Source: Desulfovibrio sp.
GTDB taxonomy: Bacteria > Desulfobacterota > Desulfovibrionia > Desulfovibrionales > Desulfovibrionaceae
Assembly: GCA_016218665.1 (NCBI GenBank)
Contig: JACRDI010000004.1
Span: 1-64,000 of the forward strand
DNA: 64,000 bases
Direction of reading: 5' to 3'
Below are positions 51,976 to 61,119 of this stretch, one piece after another. The position numbers and the translations under genes were made by a program. The stretch's first letter is position 1, and each line of letters starts with the position of its first letter. Below the pieces are notes generated by a model. That model had not been told where the DNA came from and did no database searches. It saw nothing but the letters and a program-made list of their open reading frames with translations.

Positions 51976-52650
51976 CTAGCCCTGGCCGGAGACGATCCTG
52001 CCCTCTTCCAGGGTCAGCACCGTGTCCGCGCAGTTGGAGAGCCAGTCCAGATCGTGGCTGGCGATGACCAGGGTGGTGCCGTGCCCGGACCGGGCGGCCA
52101 GGGCCGCGGCCTTCACGTGCCCGGTGCTCTCCCGGTCCAGCCCGGCCGTGGGCTCGTCCAGCAGCAGGGCCAGGGGCTTCAGGATCAGCCGGGCGGCCAG
52201 GGCCACGCGCCGGGCCTCGCCGCCGGAAAGTTGCCGCCAGGGCCGGCCGGCGTATTCCTTGGCCTCCAGGCCCACGCTGGCAAGGGCCGCGGCGATGTCC
52301 TCCCGCGTGGGCGACAGGCCGCGCAGCTTGCAGCCGTAGGCCACGTTGGCGGCCACGGATCGCGAGAGCAGGCAGGTGTCCTGCCCCAGCAGCACTGCCC
52401 CCCTGCGCAAGAGGTGGGCGTTGCGCCAGGCCTGGGCATCCACGGCGCGGCCGTCGAACTCCAGGCTCCCGGCGCTGGGCTCCAGAAGAAAACCGAGCAG
52501 CTTGAGCAGGGTGCTCTTGCCGCTGCCGTTGTGCCCGGCCAGGCCCAGGATGCTGCCGCGCGGGATTTCCAGGTGCGGCACGTGCAGCACGGACCGGCCG
52601 TCGCCGTAGGCGGCCTCAATGCCGGCAAGGCGGTAGAGCGGCCCGCTCAC
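51976..52650 (-). CDS. tupC: Tungstate ABC transporter ATP-binding protein
   Basis: GLAGHNGSGKSTLLKLLGFLLEP, LSGGEARRVALAARL, LLLDEPTAGLD; adjacent tupB and tupA; GTG start. Confidence 0.85.
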   Translation of the reverse strand: MSGPLYRLAGIEAAYGDGRSVLHVPHLEIPRGSILGLAGHNGSGKSTLLKLLGFLLEPSAGSLEFDGRAVDAQAWRNAHLLRRGAVLLGQDTCLLSRSVAANVAYGCKLRGLSPTREDIAAALASVGLEAKEYAGRPWRQLSGGEARRVALAARLILKPLALLLDEPTAGLDRESTGHVKAAALAARSGHGTTLVIASHDLDWLSNCADTVLTLEEGRIVSGQG

Positions 52651-53360
52651 ACGCGCCCCCTGTAGTCCGCCGCGGAGCGCGCGCGCAACAGGCCCACCAC
52701 CAGGTTCACCACAAGGGCCACCAGCATGAGCACGATGCCCAGCGCGATGCCCGTGGCGAACTCGCCCTTGCCGGTTTCCAGCGCGATGGCCGTGGTGATG
52801 GTGCGCGTCTGCCACTTGATGTTGCCGCCCACCATCATGGCGATGCCGACCTCGGAAACGATGCGGCCGAAGGCCGAAGCCGCGGCCAGCGCCATGGCGA
52901 AGCGCGCCTCCACCAGGGTGGCCGCGAGCAGCTGGAAGCGGTCCGCCCCCAGGGAGAGCACGGTCTGGGTCAGGCGCACGTCGGTGCTCTCCACGGCCGT
53001 GGCGGTCATGGAGATGATGATGGGCAGGCCCAGGAGCGTAAGGCCTATGGCCATGCCCGGCAGGGTGAACAGAAGGCCCCACTCGCCCAGGGGTCCGCGC
53101 GCGGTGAACAGGGCGTAGACGATGAGGCCGATGACCACCGTGGGCAGCGAGAGCAGCCAGTCCACCATCAGCCGGGCCACGCGCCTGCCGGGAAAGCGGA
53201 AATGCCCCAGGGCGAACCCCAGGGGCAATCCCAGGACAAGGCTTGCGGCCAGGGCCAGGGCCGTCACCGCCGCCGTGGCCCAGACCGCCGAGAAGGTCTC
53301 GGGGTCCAGGGCCAGCAGCAGCTGCACGGCCTTGGCCAGGCCCTCGCTGAAGTAGTCCAC
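52647..53360 (-). CDS. tupB: Tungstate ABC transporter permease
   Basis: Multi-TM permease with EVGIAMMVGGNIKWQTRTITTAIALETGKGEF, TupB-type. Confidence 0.88.
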   Translation of the reverse strand: MDYFSEGLAKAVQLLLALDPETFSAVWATAAVTALALAASLVLGLPLGFALGHFRFPGRRVARLMVDWLLSLPTVVIGLIVYALFTARGPLGEWGLLFTLPGMAIGLTLLGLPIIISMTATAVESTDVRLTQTVLSLGADRFQLLAATLVEARFAMALAAASAFGRIVSEVGIAMMVGGNIKWQTRTITTAIALETGKGEFATGIALGIVLMLVALVVNLVVGLLRARSAADYRGRV

Positions 53361-53397
53361 GTTCTTTTAGGCGTCCTTCACGCTGCTTCGCCGCGCC

Positions 53398-54216
53398 CTA
53401 CTTCGCCGCATTGGGCGTGAAGAGCTGCTTGCCCTCCACCTTGAAGTCGGCGATGGCCTTCTGCCCCGTGGGGGAGACGAACCAGGCCATGAGCTTCTTG
53501 GCGGCCTCGTGCTTGATCTTGCTGCACTTGGGCGAGAGCAGGATGATGCTGTACTGGTTGCGCAGGGCCATGTCGCCCTCGGAGAGGATGACCAGGCCGG
53601 ACTTGCCGCGCTCCTTGGCCTCATAGGCGATCCAGGTGCCGCGGTCGGTGACGGTGTAGGCGCCGCGCTCGGCCGCCATGCGCAGGGTGGTCAGCATGCC
53701 CTGGCCGACGCTGATGTACCAGGACTCCTTGTCCGGCGCGAGGCCAGCGGCCTTCCACAGCTGCTGCTCCAGCTTGTGCGTGCCGGAGTCGTCGCCGCGG
53801 CTGGCGAAGGGAGCCTTGGTCGCGGCGATGGCCTTCAGCGCGTCGGCAGCGCCCTTGCCCTTGATCTTGGCCACGTCTTTGGCCGGGCCCACGATGATGA
53901 AGTCGTTGTACATGAACTCCTTGCGCAGCACGCCGTGGCCCTCGTCGAGGAACTTCTTCTCCGCGCCGGGGGCGTGCACCATCAGCACGTCCACATCGCA
54001 GTTCTTGCCGTGCTCAAGCGCCTTGCCGGTGCCCACCGCGGTCCAGCGCATCTCAAGGCCGGTGTCCTTCAAGACTTTCGGGGCCAGGTAGTCCAGCAGG
54101 CCGGTGTCGGCGGTGCTGGTGGTGGTGCCAACAAGGATGGTCTCCGCGGCCGAGGCGCTGCCGGCGAAGGCCAGCACGGCCAGCAGGGCGAACAGGAACG
54201 AGAATTTGCGCAACAT
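53398..54216 (-). CDS. tupA: Tungstate ABC transporter substrate-binding protein
   Basis: ILVGTTTSTADTGLLDYLAP (TTTS motif), ASRGDDSGTHKLE, AYTVTDRGTWIA. Confidence 0.92.
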   Translation of the reverse strand: MLRKFSFLFALLAVLAFAGSASAAETILVGTTTSTADTGLLDYLAPKVLKDTGLEMRWTAVGTGKALEHGKNCDVDVLMVHAPGAEKKFLDEGHGVLRKEFMYNDFIIVGPAKDVAKIKGKGAADALKAIAATKAPFASRGDDSGTHKLEQQLWKAAGLAPDKESWYISVGQGMLTTLRMAAERGAYTVTDRGTWIAYEAKERGKSGLVILSEGDMALRNQYSIILLSPKCSKIKHEAAKKLMAWFVSPTGQKAIADFKVEGKQLFTPNAAK

Positions 54217-54249
54217 GGTTTGCTCCTCCGCTTGGGTCAATCGTGGCAT

Positions 54250-54281
54250 ATGTCAGAAATGACGCATGTCACGAATGACAC
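54250..54281 (-). promoter_or_regulatory. Tandem dyad operator upstream of tupABC
   Basis: Two adjacent 16-mers ATGTCAGAAATGACGC ATGTCACGAATGACAC; the second has a perfect TGTCA-CGAA-TGACA dyad; 34 bp upstream of the tupA start. Confidence 0.7.
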
Positions 54282-54430
54282 AGGTCTCGTGGAGATGTAA
54301 AGGCCCGCCCCACTGCCCCACGCTCCGGCCCCAGGGAGCAAAACTCCGGGCCAAGGGAGCAAATCAATGGAACGCAGCGGGCGCGCGGAGAAGCCGCCCA
54401 ACACGGCGCGAGGCAGGCCGGCCAGCGCCG

Positions 54431-55417
54431 CTACCCCACCCCGTTGACCACGTTCTGGGGGCTGCCGGCGAGGAACGCCCGCAGGTTGGCCGCGGCGATG
54501 CCCATGAGACGCCTGCGCGCCTCCACGGATGCCCAGGCCACGTGCGGGGTGATGAGGCAGTTCGGCGCGGACAAAAGCGGGTTGTCCGGACGGATGGGCT
54601 CCTCGCGCACCACGTCGAGCGCCGCGCCGCCGAGCTTCCCGGCGGTGAGGGCCGCGGCCAGCGCGGTCTCGTCCACCAGGGGCCCGCGCGCGGTGTTCAC
54701 CAAAAAGGCCGTGGGCTTCATGCGCGAAAGCAGCTTCGCGTCCACCATGTTCTCGTTCTCCGCCGTCAGCGGGCAGTGCAGGCTCACCACGTCCGAGTCC
54801 TCGAAGAGGTCGGCCAGCGTGGCGAAGGCGAAGGGGCCGTAGTCCGGCAGCTCCTTGGGCCGGGGCACGTGGCACAGCACGTTCATGCCGAAGGCGTGGG
54901 CCAGTTCGCCCACGCGGCGGCCGATGGCCCCGAAGCCCACGATGCCGAAGGTCTTGTTCGCCAGTTCGGTGATGGGCGCGTCCCAGAAGCAGAAGTCCGG
55001 CTGGGCGCTCCAGCGGCCCTGGGCCACGGCCTGCGCGTGGCGGCAGGCCTTGCCGAAGAGTTCCAGGGTCACGGCCATGACGTGCTGGGCCACGGCCGGG
55101 GGCGAGTAGCCCGGCACGTTGCACACCGGGATGCCCCGGGCGGCGGCGGCGGCGATATCCACCACGTTGTAGCCGGTTGCCAGCACGCAGATGCACTTGA
55201 GGTCCGGCAGGGCGTTGATGGTCCCGGCGTCGAGCACGGTCTTGTTGGTGAACAGCACCTGCGCGCCCCGCGCGCGCTCCTGCACGTCCCGGGGCTCGGT
55301 GCGGTCGTAAAGAACCAGCTCGCCCTGGTCGCCGATGAGCTCCCAGTAAACGTCCTGGCCCATGGTGAAGGCGTCGAGCACGACTATTCGCTGGGCGATG
55401 CGCGGCGTTGCGTCCAT
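54431..55417 (-). CDS. D-2-hydroxyacid dehydrogenase (NAD-dependent)
   Basis: FGIVGFGAIGRRVGELAHAFGM, LVNTARGPLVDETALAAAL, NCLITPHVAWAS. Confidence 0.93.
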   Translation of the reverse strand: MDATPRIAQRIVVLDAFTMGQDVYWELIGDQGELVLYDRTEPRDVQERARGAQVLFTNKTVLDAGTINALPDLKCICVLATGYNVVDIAAAAARGIPVCNVPGYSPPAVAQHVMAVTLELFGKACRHAQAVAQGRWSAQPDFCFWDAPITELANKTFGIVGFGAIGRRVGELAHAFGMNVLCHVPRPKELPDYGPFAFATLADLFEDSDVVSLHCPLTAENENMVDAKLLSRMKPTAFLVNTARGPLVDETALAAALTAGKLGGAALDVVREEPIRPDNPLLSAPNCLITPHVAWASVEARRRLMGIAAANLRAFLAGSPQNVVNGVG

Positions 55418-55567
55418 GTCATTCCTCCGAAAAAAGGTGTGTGGCCGACGCCTCGTCAGCGCGGCGGGCCGAGGGCGCAACCTAGCGCCTTGCGGGGCGC
55501 GCCACAAGGGGGGGCGGCACAGGGAACGCACGGGCCGCATCGGGGCAAGGGCGGAAGCCCCCTTGAC

Positions 55568-55590
55568 ATTTCACCGCGTTCCGGTGAAAT
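55568..55590 (+). promoter_or_regulatory. Perfect inverted repeat overlapping a candidate promoter of the 47-aa membrane peptide gene
   Basis: ATTTCACCG-CGTTC-CGGTGAAAT directly after/overlapping TTGACA (55563-55568). Confidence 0.55.
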
Positions 55591-55648
55591 AGACCCGCCC
55601 TGGCGCCAGCCGTGCCGGGCAGCACGAAATCCATTCGGAGGAACGACC

Positions 55649-55792
55649 ATGATCGGCGAACTCTTGAAAGATATGGCCCACAGCACCGCCCAGGGCACCG
55701 TCGGCGTCTCCCTTATCTTCATCTACCTGGCCTGGATCATCACCATCGCCTTCATCCGCATCCAGCAGGGCAAGAAGGAAGGCCACCACTAG
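55649..55792 (+). CDS. 47-aa single-TM membrane peptide
   Basis: MIGELLKDMAHSTAQGTVGVSLIFIYLAWIITIAFIRIQQGKKEGHH, preceded by CGGAGGAA ribosome-binding site. Confidence 0.7.
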   Translation: MIGELLKDMAHSTAQGTVGVSLIFIYLAWIITIAFIRIQQGKKEGHH

Positions 55793-55930
55793 GCCGCTCG
55801 GGCCCTCCGGCCCGCCTGCGAGTCCGGGCCCTCCTGGCCCGCCTGCAATGTTGACCGGCAAGACGCTGTCCGGGCCGCCCTGCGCGGCCTGGGCGGCTTT
55901 CTTGTATCCACCACAAGCCCCCCATCCGCC

Positions 55931-56092
55931 ATGAAACGTCTCCGCATCTATCACAGCCGCACAGGGCACAGCCGCACAGGGCACGCACGCATGGGCCGAA
56001 CCAGCCTCAGCCCCGTTCGCGTCCTGTGGCTGGCCGCGGCGCTGCTCCTGTCAGTGCTCGCCGTGGCCGTGGGCGACGCCAGCGCCGCCTAG
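55931..56092 (+). CDS. Possible 53-aa small protein with C-terminal hydrophobic segment
   Basis: MKRLRIYHSRTGHSRTGHARMGRTSLSPVRVLWLAAALLLSVLAVAVGDASAA; below the ORF-track cutoff; contains a 15-bp tandem repeat. Confidence 0.3.
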   Translation: MKRLRIYHSRTGHSRTGHARMGRTSLSPVRVLWLAAALLLSVLAVAVGDASAA

Positions 56093-56164
56093 CCGCGCCA
56101 AGGCCCCAAAAAAACGGCCCGGAAGGTTTCCCCTCCGGGCCGGCGTTCTCGTTTTGCCTTCCGC

Positions 56165-56755
56165 CTACTTGTCGCTCCATTCGAGGGTGAGCGCCTCCAG
56201 CTCCTCGGGCGTGAAGGCCGGGGAATCCAGCAGCCCCGCGCGCCTGCGCTGGGAGAACATCTCGTACAGGATCACCGCCGCCGCTACGGAGACGTTCAGG
56301 CTCTGCACCATGCCCTGCATGGGGATGTAGAGTTCCTGCTCCACACGCTCCACCAGCTCCGGCGCGGCGCCGCGGTGCTCGTTGGAGAGGATCACCGCCG
56401 TGGGGATGGTGAAGTCGAAGGCGTGCAGGGGCTTGGCCGTCTCGGAAAAGCCGGTGCGGATGACCTGCACCCCGGCCTGGCGGAACTGCTCCAGCATCTT
56501 CCCCGCGTCGTCGTGGCGCTCGCGCTCCACCCACTTCTTGGCCGAGGCCGAAGATTTCTTGCCCAAATCCGGCCATTTTTCCGTGGTGTAGTAAAGATGT
56601 ATGCGATGAAGGCCGAAAGCGTCACAACTGCGCAGAATGGCCGAGACGTTGTGCGGATCCCAGATGTTGTCCATGACCAGCGTCACGTCCTTCTGCCTGC
56701 GGGAGAGGACGGCGCGGATGCGCTCAAGGCGCTCGGGTGTGATGAAGCCTCGCAT
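56165..56755 (-). CDS. TrmH/SpoU family RNA methyltransferase
   Basis: VTLVMDNIWDPHNVSAILRSCDAFGLHRIHL, AVILSNEHRGA, IPMQGMVQSLNVSVAAAVILYE; likely start MRGFITPE at 56755. Confidence 0.92.
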   Translation of the reverse strand: MRGFITPERLERIRAVLSRRQKDVTLVMDNIWDPHNVSAILRSCDAFGLHRIHLYYTTEKWPDLGKKSSASAKKWVERERHDDAGKMLEQFRQAGVQVIRTGFSETAKPLHAFDFTIPTAVILSNEHRGAAPELVERVEQELYIPMQGMVQSLNVSVAAAVILYEMFSQRRRAGLLDSPAFTPEELEALTLEWSDK

Positions 56756-56901
56756 GGGCGTGGCTTCTACCCGCAAGCGGCCGGGCATGCAAGTACGCGA
56801 TGCCCGACCTTGGCCCGCGGTGTTGACTTTCTACGCAGTTTTGCGAATAAGCTCATGTACCAAGCGGATAATCCGCTCCCCCCATTGCCGGAGGTTCCAA
56901 T

Positions 56902-57297
<396 letters not shown>

Positions 57298-57316
57298 CAG
57301 GAGCGGGGGTTTTCGC

Positions 57317-58075
57317 TTGAGCGACGCGCTTTCCGATGAATTTTTCGCCGAGGTGGGCGACAAGTACTACCCCCAGGTGCTGGAAGGGCTGGAGAAGCTC
57401 GGCGCGGGCGAGGTGGGGCCCGGCATAGAGATCCTGGCCCGGCCCCTGCACACCATCAAGGGCGTCACGGGGTTCATGCCCGGCTTCGAGGCCGCCAGCC
57501 ACCTGACGCACAAGGTGGAGAGCTTCCTCAAGAAACTGCAGGCCGAGACCCTGCCCCACAGCGCGGACAACATCTCCCTCGCCGCCTACGGCGTGAACTC
57601 CGTCTTCGCCGCCATAGAGCAAATTCGCGACCAGGGCGCGCCGGACCAGGGCGAGATAGACGCCGTGTGCCAGGTGCTGGAGGCCGCCGCGGGCGGCACC
57701 CAGGCGGACAAGAAGGGCGGCTCGGCCGTGTGCGTCGTCAAGGAGCAGGCCCCCGAGGGCGCGGTGCTGCGCGCCGTGTGCGCGCGCCTGCACGCCAAGC
57801 CCCAGACCGACCAGATCGTCGCGGCCATCCTGGCCCTGCCGCAGACGTCCCCCGTCATCCTCGACCTCTCGGCCGTCAAGAGCTGCGGCTCCGCCGTGTG
57901 GGAGGACCTCGCCGGGCTTGCCGGCATGTGGACCATCCGGGTGCGCGGGCTTTCCGGCGCGGCACGGGAGACCTTCTACGCATGGGACTTCGACGCCGTG
58001 TTCCCCCTTGAGCAGGAGACCCCGATCTCCCTGGGCGCCCCGGACGCCGCGGAAACCGCGGGAGGCGCCCGATGA
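57317..58075 (+). CDS. Hpt domain plus C-terminal STAS-like protein
   Basis: ARPLHTIKGVTGFMPGFEAASHLTHKVESFLKKL Hpt helix; VILDLSAVKSCGSAVWEDLAGLAGMW STAS-like; TTG start. Confidence 0.75.
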   Translation: MSDALSDEFFAEVGDKYYPQVLEGLEKLGAGEVGPGIEILARPLHTIKGVTGFMPGFEAASHLTHKVESFLKKLQAETLPHSADNISLAAYGVNSVFAAIEQIRDQGAPDQGEIDAVCQVLEAAAGGTQADKKGGSAVCVVKEQAPEGAVLRAVCARLHAKPQTDQIVAAILALPQTSPVILDLSAVKSCGSAVWEDLAGLAGMWTIRVRGLSGAARETFYAWDFDAVFPLEQETPISLGAPDAAETAGGAR

Positions 58076-59724
58076 GGGACGTCATCCGCCAGTGCATCGC
58101 CCCCCTGGAGGAGAGCGTCCTCAAGCTTGAGGAAGGACGGCCCACGGCCAACGACGTGACCGCGGTGCTGGAATCCCTGGGCCTCACCCACGTGAAGCTC
58201 GCCTCGGCCCAGGTCATCTCGCTTTTGGACATGCTGGCCGATGGCATCACCCCGCTGAACGAGGGCATCGTCACCTCGCTCTTGCGCCTGTGCGAGGCCC
58301 ACAAGAAGTTTCTCTGCTCCCTGGCCGGCGTGCTGGACCAGCCCCGCCAGGCCGCCGTGCCCGGCATCGAGGCCGCTCTCGCGGCCGAGGCCGTGCGCGC
58401 CGAGACGCAGCCCGACGCCCCGGCGGGCGATCCCCAGGCCAACGGCCACGGCCCCGCCGTCCCGGCCACGTCGTCTGACCTGGCGGAGGCCCAGGCCAAC
58501 CAGGCCCTGGCCGCCAGCAAGCAGGGCATCACCAGCATCCGCGTGCCCACGGAACGGCTCGACAGCCTCATCGAGCTGGTGGGCAAGCTCATGGTGACCT
58601 TCGCCGTGCTCTCCCAGAGCGGCACCCGCGGGGCAACGCTCTCCGCCTCCACCCTGGCCGAGCTCGACACCGTCATCACCGGCCTGCAGAACCAGGTGGA
58701 CGCCATCCGCCTGGTGCCGCTGAAGCAGATCTTTTTGCCAATGAACCGCCTGGTGCAAAGCCTTTCGCAGAAGATGGGCAAGAAGGTGCGCTTCACCATC
58801 ACCGGCGACGAGCTGGCGCTGGACAAGACCATCGTGGAGAGCCTGAACGAGCCCCTGGTGCACCTTTTGCGCAACGCCCTGGACCACGGTCTGGAGCCGC
58901 CCGAGGAGCGCGCAGACAAGGGCAAGGACGAGACCGGCAGCGTGCACCTGAACGCCTACCGCAAGGGCGAGACCGCCTTCGTGGAGGTCTCCGACGACGG
59001 CCGGGGGCTGAACGCCGCGCGCATTCTGCAGAAGGCCCAGGAACGCGGCCTGGTGGAGCCGGGCCAGGCGCTCTCCGAGCAGGAGATCATCCAGTTCATC
59101 CTGGCCTCGGGCTTCAGCACGGCGGAGAAGGTCACCGACGTCTCCGGCCGTGGCGTGGGCATGGACGCCGTGGCCAACGCCATCCGCGTGCAGCTCGGCG
59201 GCGACATCACCATCGAGAACCTGCCCGGCGCGGGCTCGCGCTTCACCCTGACCATCCCGCTTTCGCGCTCGGTGAACGAGGGCATAGTGGACGCCCTGGT
59301 GTGCCGCGTGGGATCGGAGCTGCTCATCGTGCCCTCGCGCGACGTGCTGGAGATCTACGCCCCGGCGCCCCACGACCTGGTGGCCCTGCCCGACGGCAGC
59401 GAGACCGTGAGCGTGCGCGGCCAGATCTTCCACCTGCTGCGCCTGTGCCGCCACCTGGGACTGGGCGACGCCTGCAACGGCATCGAGCAGGGCCTCATCA
59501 TCACCGTGCGCATGGGCGAGGTCTCGGCCGCGCTCCTGGTGGACGAGGTGCTGCGCCAGCAGCAGGTGGTGGTCACCGGCTTCACCGTGCCCGTGCAGGA
59601 CATCTACACCCTGCCCATCCTGGGCTTCGGCATGATGGGCGAGAGCGACGCCCTGGTGCTGGACATCGAAAAGCTCCTGGCCGAGCTCACCGCCGGGCCG
59701 CAGGCCCAGCCCGCCCAGCCCTAG
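58072..59724 (+). CDS. CheA-type histidine kinase core (dimerisation, HATPase, CheW-like)
   Basis: LIELVGKLMV, PLVHLLRNALDHGLEPPEER, DDGRGLN, VSGRGVGMDAV; C-terminal CheW-like region. Confidence 0.9.
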   Translation: MRDVIRQCIAPLEESVLKLEEGRPTANDVTAVLESLGLTHVKLASAQVISLLDMLADGITPLNEGIVTSLLRLCEAHKKFLCSLAGVLDQPRQAAVPGIEAALAAEAVRAETQPDAPAGDPQANGHGPAVPATSSDLAEAQANQALAASKQGITSIRVPTERLDSLIELVGKLMVTFAVLSQSGTRGATLSASTLAELDTVITGLQNQVDAIRLVPLKQIFLPMNRLVQSLSQKMGKKVRFTITGDELALDKTIVESLNEPLVHLLRNALDHGLEPPEERADKGKDETGSVHLNAYRKGETAFVEVSDDGRGLNAARILQKAQERGLVEPGQALSEQEIIQFILASGFSTAEKVTDVSGRGVGMDAVANAIRVQLGGDITIENLPGAGSRFTLTIPLSRSVNEGIVDALVCRVGSELLIVPSRDVLEIYAPAPHDLVALPDGSETVSVRGQIFHLLRLCRHLGLGDACNGIEQGLIITVRMGEVSAALLVDEVLRQQQVVVTGFTVPVQDIYTLPILGFGMMGESDALVLDIEKLLAELTAGPQAQPAQP

Positions 59725-59816
59725 ACCCCGCCCCTTCCCGTCCCCTCCCGCCCAAGGGCCCGGCCCGCCCCGCTTGGCGCGATTCCGGCCAGCAAGGCCG
59801 CCCGCTGGGCCTCTCC

Positions 59817-59875
59817 CGGCAGCAGGCTCCCGGCAGGAGGCTCCCGGCAGGAGGCTCCCGGCAGGAGGCTCCCGG
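59817..59875. repeat. 14-bp tandem repeat (about 4.2 copies, unit CGGCAGGAGGCTCC)
   Basis: Consecutive CGGCAGCAGGCTCC then three identical CGGCAGGAGGCTCC units. Confidence 0.9.
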
Positions 59876-59914
59876 CCTTGACACCCGCTGCGCCCCATAC
59901 TAACGCTCTGCCTG

Positions 59915-60076
59915 TCCGGTGCCCTGCATGAAGCGGGGCGAAGAGGGAATCCCGTGGAAATCGGGAGCGGACCCGCCGCCGTGAGCCCCGCAAACGGCCG
60001 GCCCCCAAGCGCGCCACTGGGAGAGATCCTGGGAAGGCCGGGGCCGGTGGGGTGAGCCGGAAGACCTGCCGGATTC
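59915..60076 (+). promoter_or_regulatory. Cobalamin riboswitch upstream of the cbiK operon
   Basis: GAAGAGGGAATCCCGTGGAAATCGGGAGCGGACCCGCCGCCGTGA...GCCACTGGGAGAGATCCTGGGAAGGCC...GTGAGCCGGAAGACCTGCC. Confidence 0.93.
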
Positions 60077-60142
60077 TGTGTCATGGCTTCTCGTCGGCAA
60101 CGAGGGCTTTTGTCCGACGGGACACATCTGGGGACGAAAACG

Positions 60143-60185
60143 GGACTCCCCTTCCGCCATTGCTTGCGGGAGGGGAGTTTTTTGT
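60143..60185 (+). terminator. Intrinsic terminator, likely riboswitch expression platform
   Basis: ACTCCCCTTCCGC...GCGGGAGGGGAGT followed by TTTTT between the aptamer and cbiK. Confidence 0.75.
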
Positions 60186-60222
60186 TGTCCCCCACCGCGC
60201 CCCTCCGCTTTTGGAGGTCTGC

Positions 60223-61119
60223 ATGCGTCCACCTGTTGCATCCGTCTTCTGGCGCGCTTTGTGCGCCGCCCTGCTCGCCCTTTGCCTTGCCCAGCCCGCC
60301 CTTGCGGCCGAGGCGAAGAAAGGGGCCGCCCCCAAGCGCGGCATCCTGCTGGTGGCCTTTGGCACCAGCTTGCCCGAGGCCGTGGGCGCCATAGACAGCC
60401 TGAAGGCCCAGGCCGAGGCCGCCTTTCCCGGCGTGCCCGTGCGCATGGCCTACTCGTCCAGGATCATCCGCGACAAGATCGCCGGGGAAGGCATTGTGCG
60501 CCGCGCCCCTGCCCAGGCCCTCGCCGACATGGCGGCCGAGGGCTTCACCGAGGTGGCCGTGCAGTCCCTGCACGCCATCCCCGGCAAGGAGTTCCACGAC
60601 ATCATCGCCACGGCCAGGGCCCTGGAGGGCATGCCCAAGGGCATCAAGAAAATCACCGTGGGCCTGCCGCTTCTGTCCACGCCGGAAGACATCAAGGCCG
60701 CGGCCGAGGCCATTCTGCAAAGCCAGCCCAAACGCGCCAAGGGCGAGGGGCTGGTGCTCATGGGCCACGGCACGGAACATCCGGCCAACGCCGCCTACGC
60801 GGCCCTGCAGCTGGAGCTGTGGAAGAAGGACCCCGCGGTGTTCATCGCCACCGTGGAGGACAACCCCGGCCTGGACGACGTCATCCTGGCCCTCAAGCGC
60901 CAGGGCCTGCGCGGCGTGGTTCTGGCGCCCCTCATGAGCGTTGCCGGCGACCACGCCCGAAACGACATGGCCGGCGGCGAGGACGACTCCTGGGCCAGCC
61001 GGCTCAAGGCCAAGGGCTTCGCGGTCCGGGCCGACCTCACGGGCCTGGGCAGCCGCCCGGCCGTGGCGAAGCTGTGGATTGAGCACCTGAAGCGCGCCGT
61101 GCAGGCGCTGGACGAATAA
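60223..61119 (+). CDS. cbiK: Periplasmic-type sirohydrochlorin cobaltochelatase
   Basis: Signal peptide MRPPVASVFWRALCAALLALCLAQPALA; ILLVAFGTSLPEAVGAID, LMGHGTEHPANAAY, APLMSVAGDHARNDMAG. Confidence 0.92.
   Translation: MRPPVASVFWRALCAALLALCLAQPALAAEAKKGAAPKRGILLVAFGTSLPEAVGAIDSLKAQAEAAFPGVPVRMAYSSRIIRDKIAGEGIVRRAPAQALADMAAEGFTEVAVQSLHAIPGKEFHDIIATARALEGMPKGIKKITVGLPLLSTPEDIKAAAEAILQSQPKRAKGEGLVLMGHGTEHPANAAYAALQLELWKKDPAVFIATVEDNPGLDDVILALKRQGLRGVVLAPLMSVAGDHARNDMAGGEDDSWASRLKAKGFAVRADLTGLGSRPAVAKLWIEHLKRAVQALDE

Noticed and set aside
56783-56812. GCAAGTACGC hairpin near the TrmH gene as a third copy of the palindromic element
   Set aside because: Only a short word match; no outer arms, no apical CTGTnCCATA motif.
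59817-59875. Possible CRISPR array
   Set aside because: Units are contiguous 14-mers with no unique spacers and no cas genes are present; it is a simple tandem repeat.
57976-61086. 1036-aa minus-strand ORF across the kinase, riboswitch and cbiK
   Set aside because: Runs antisense through well-supported genes and a riboswitch; shadow-frame composition.
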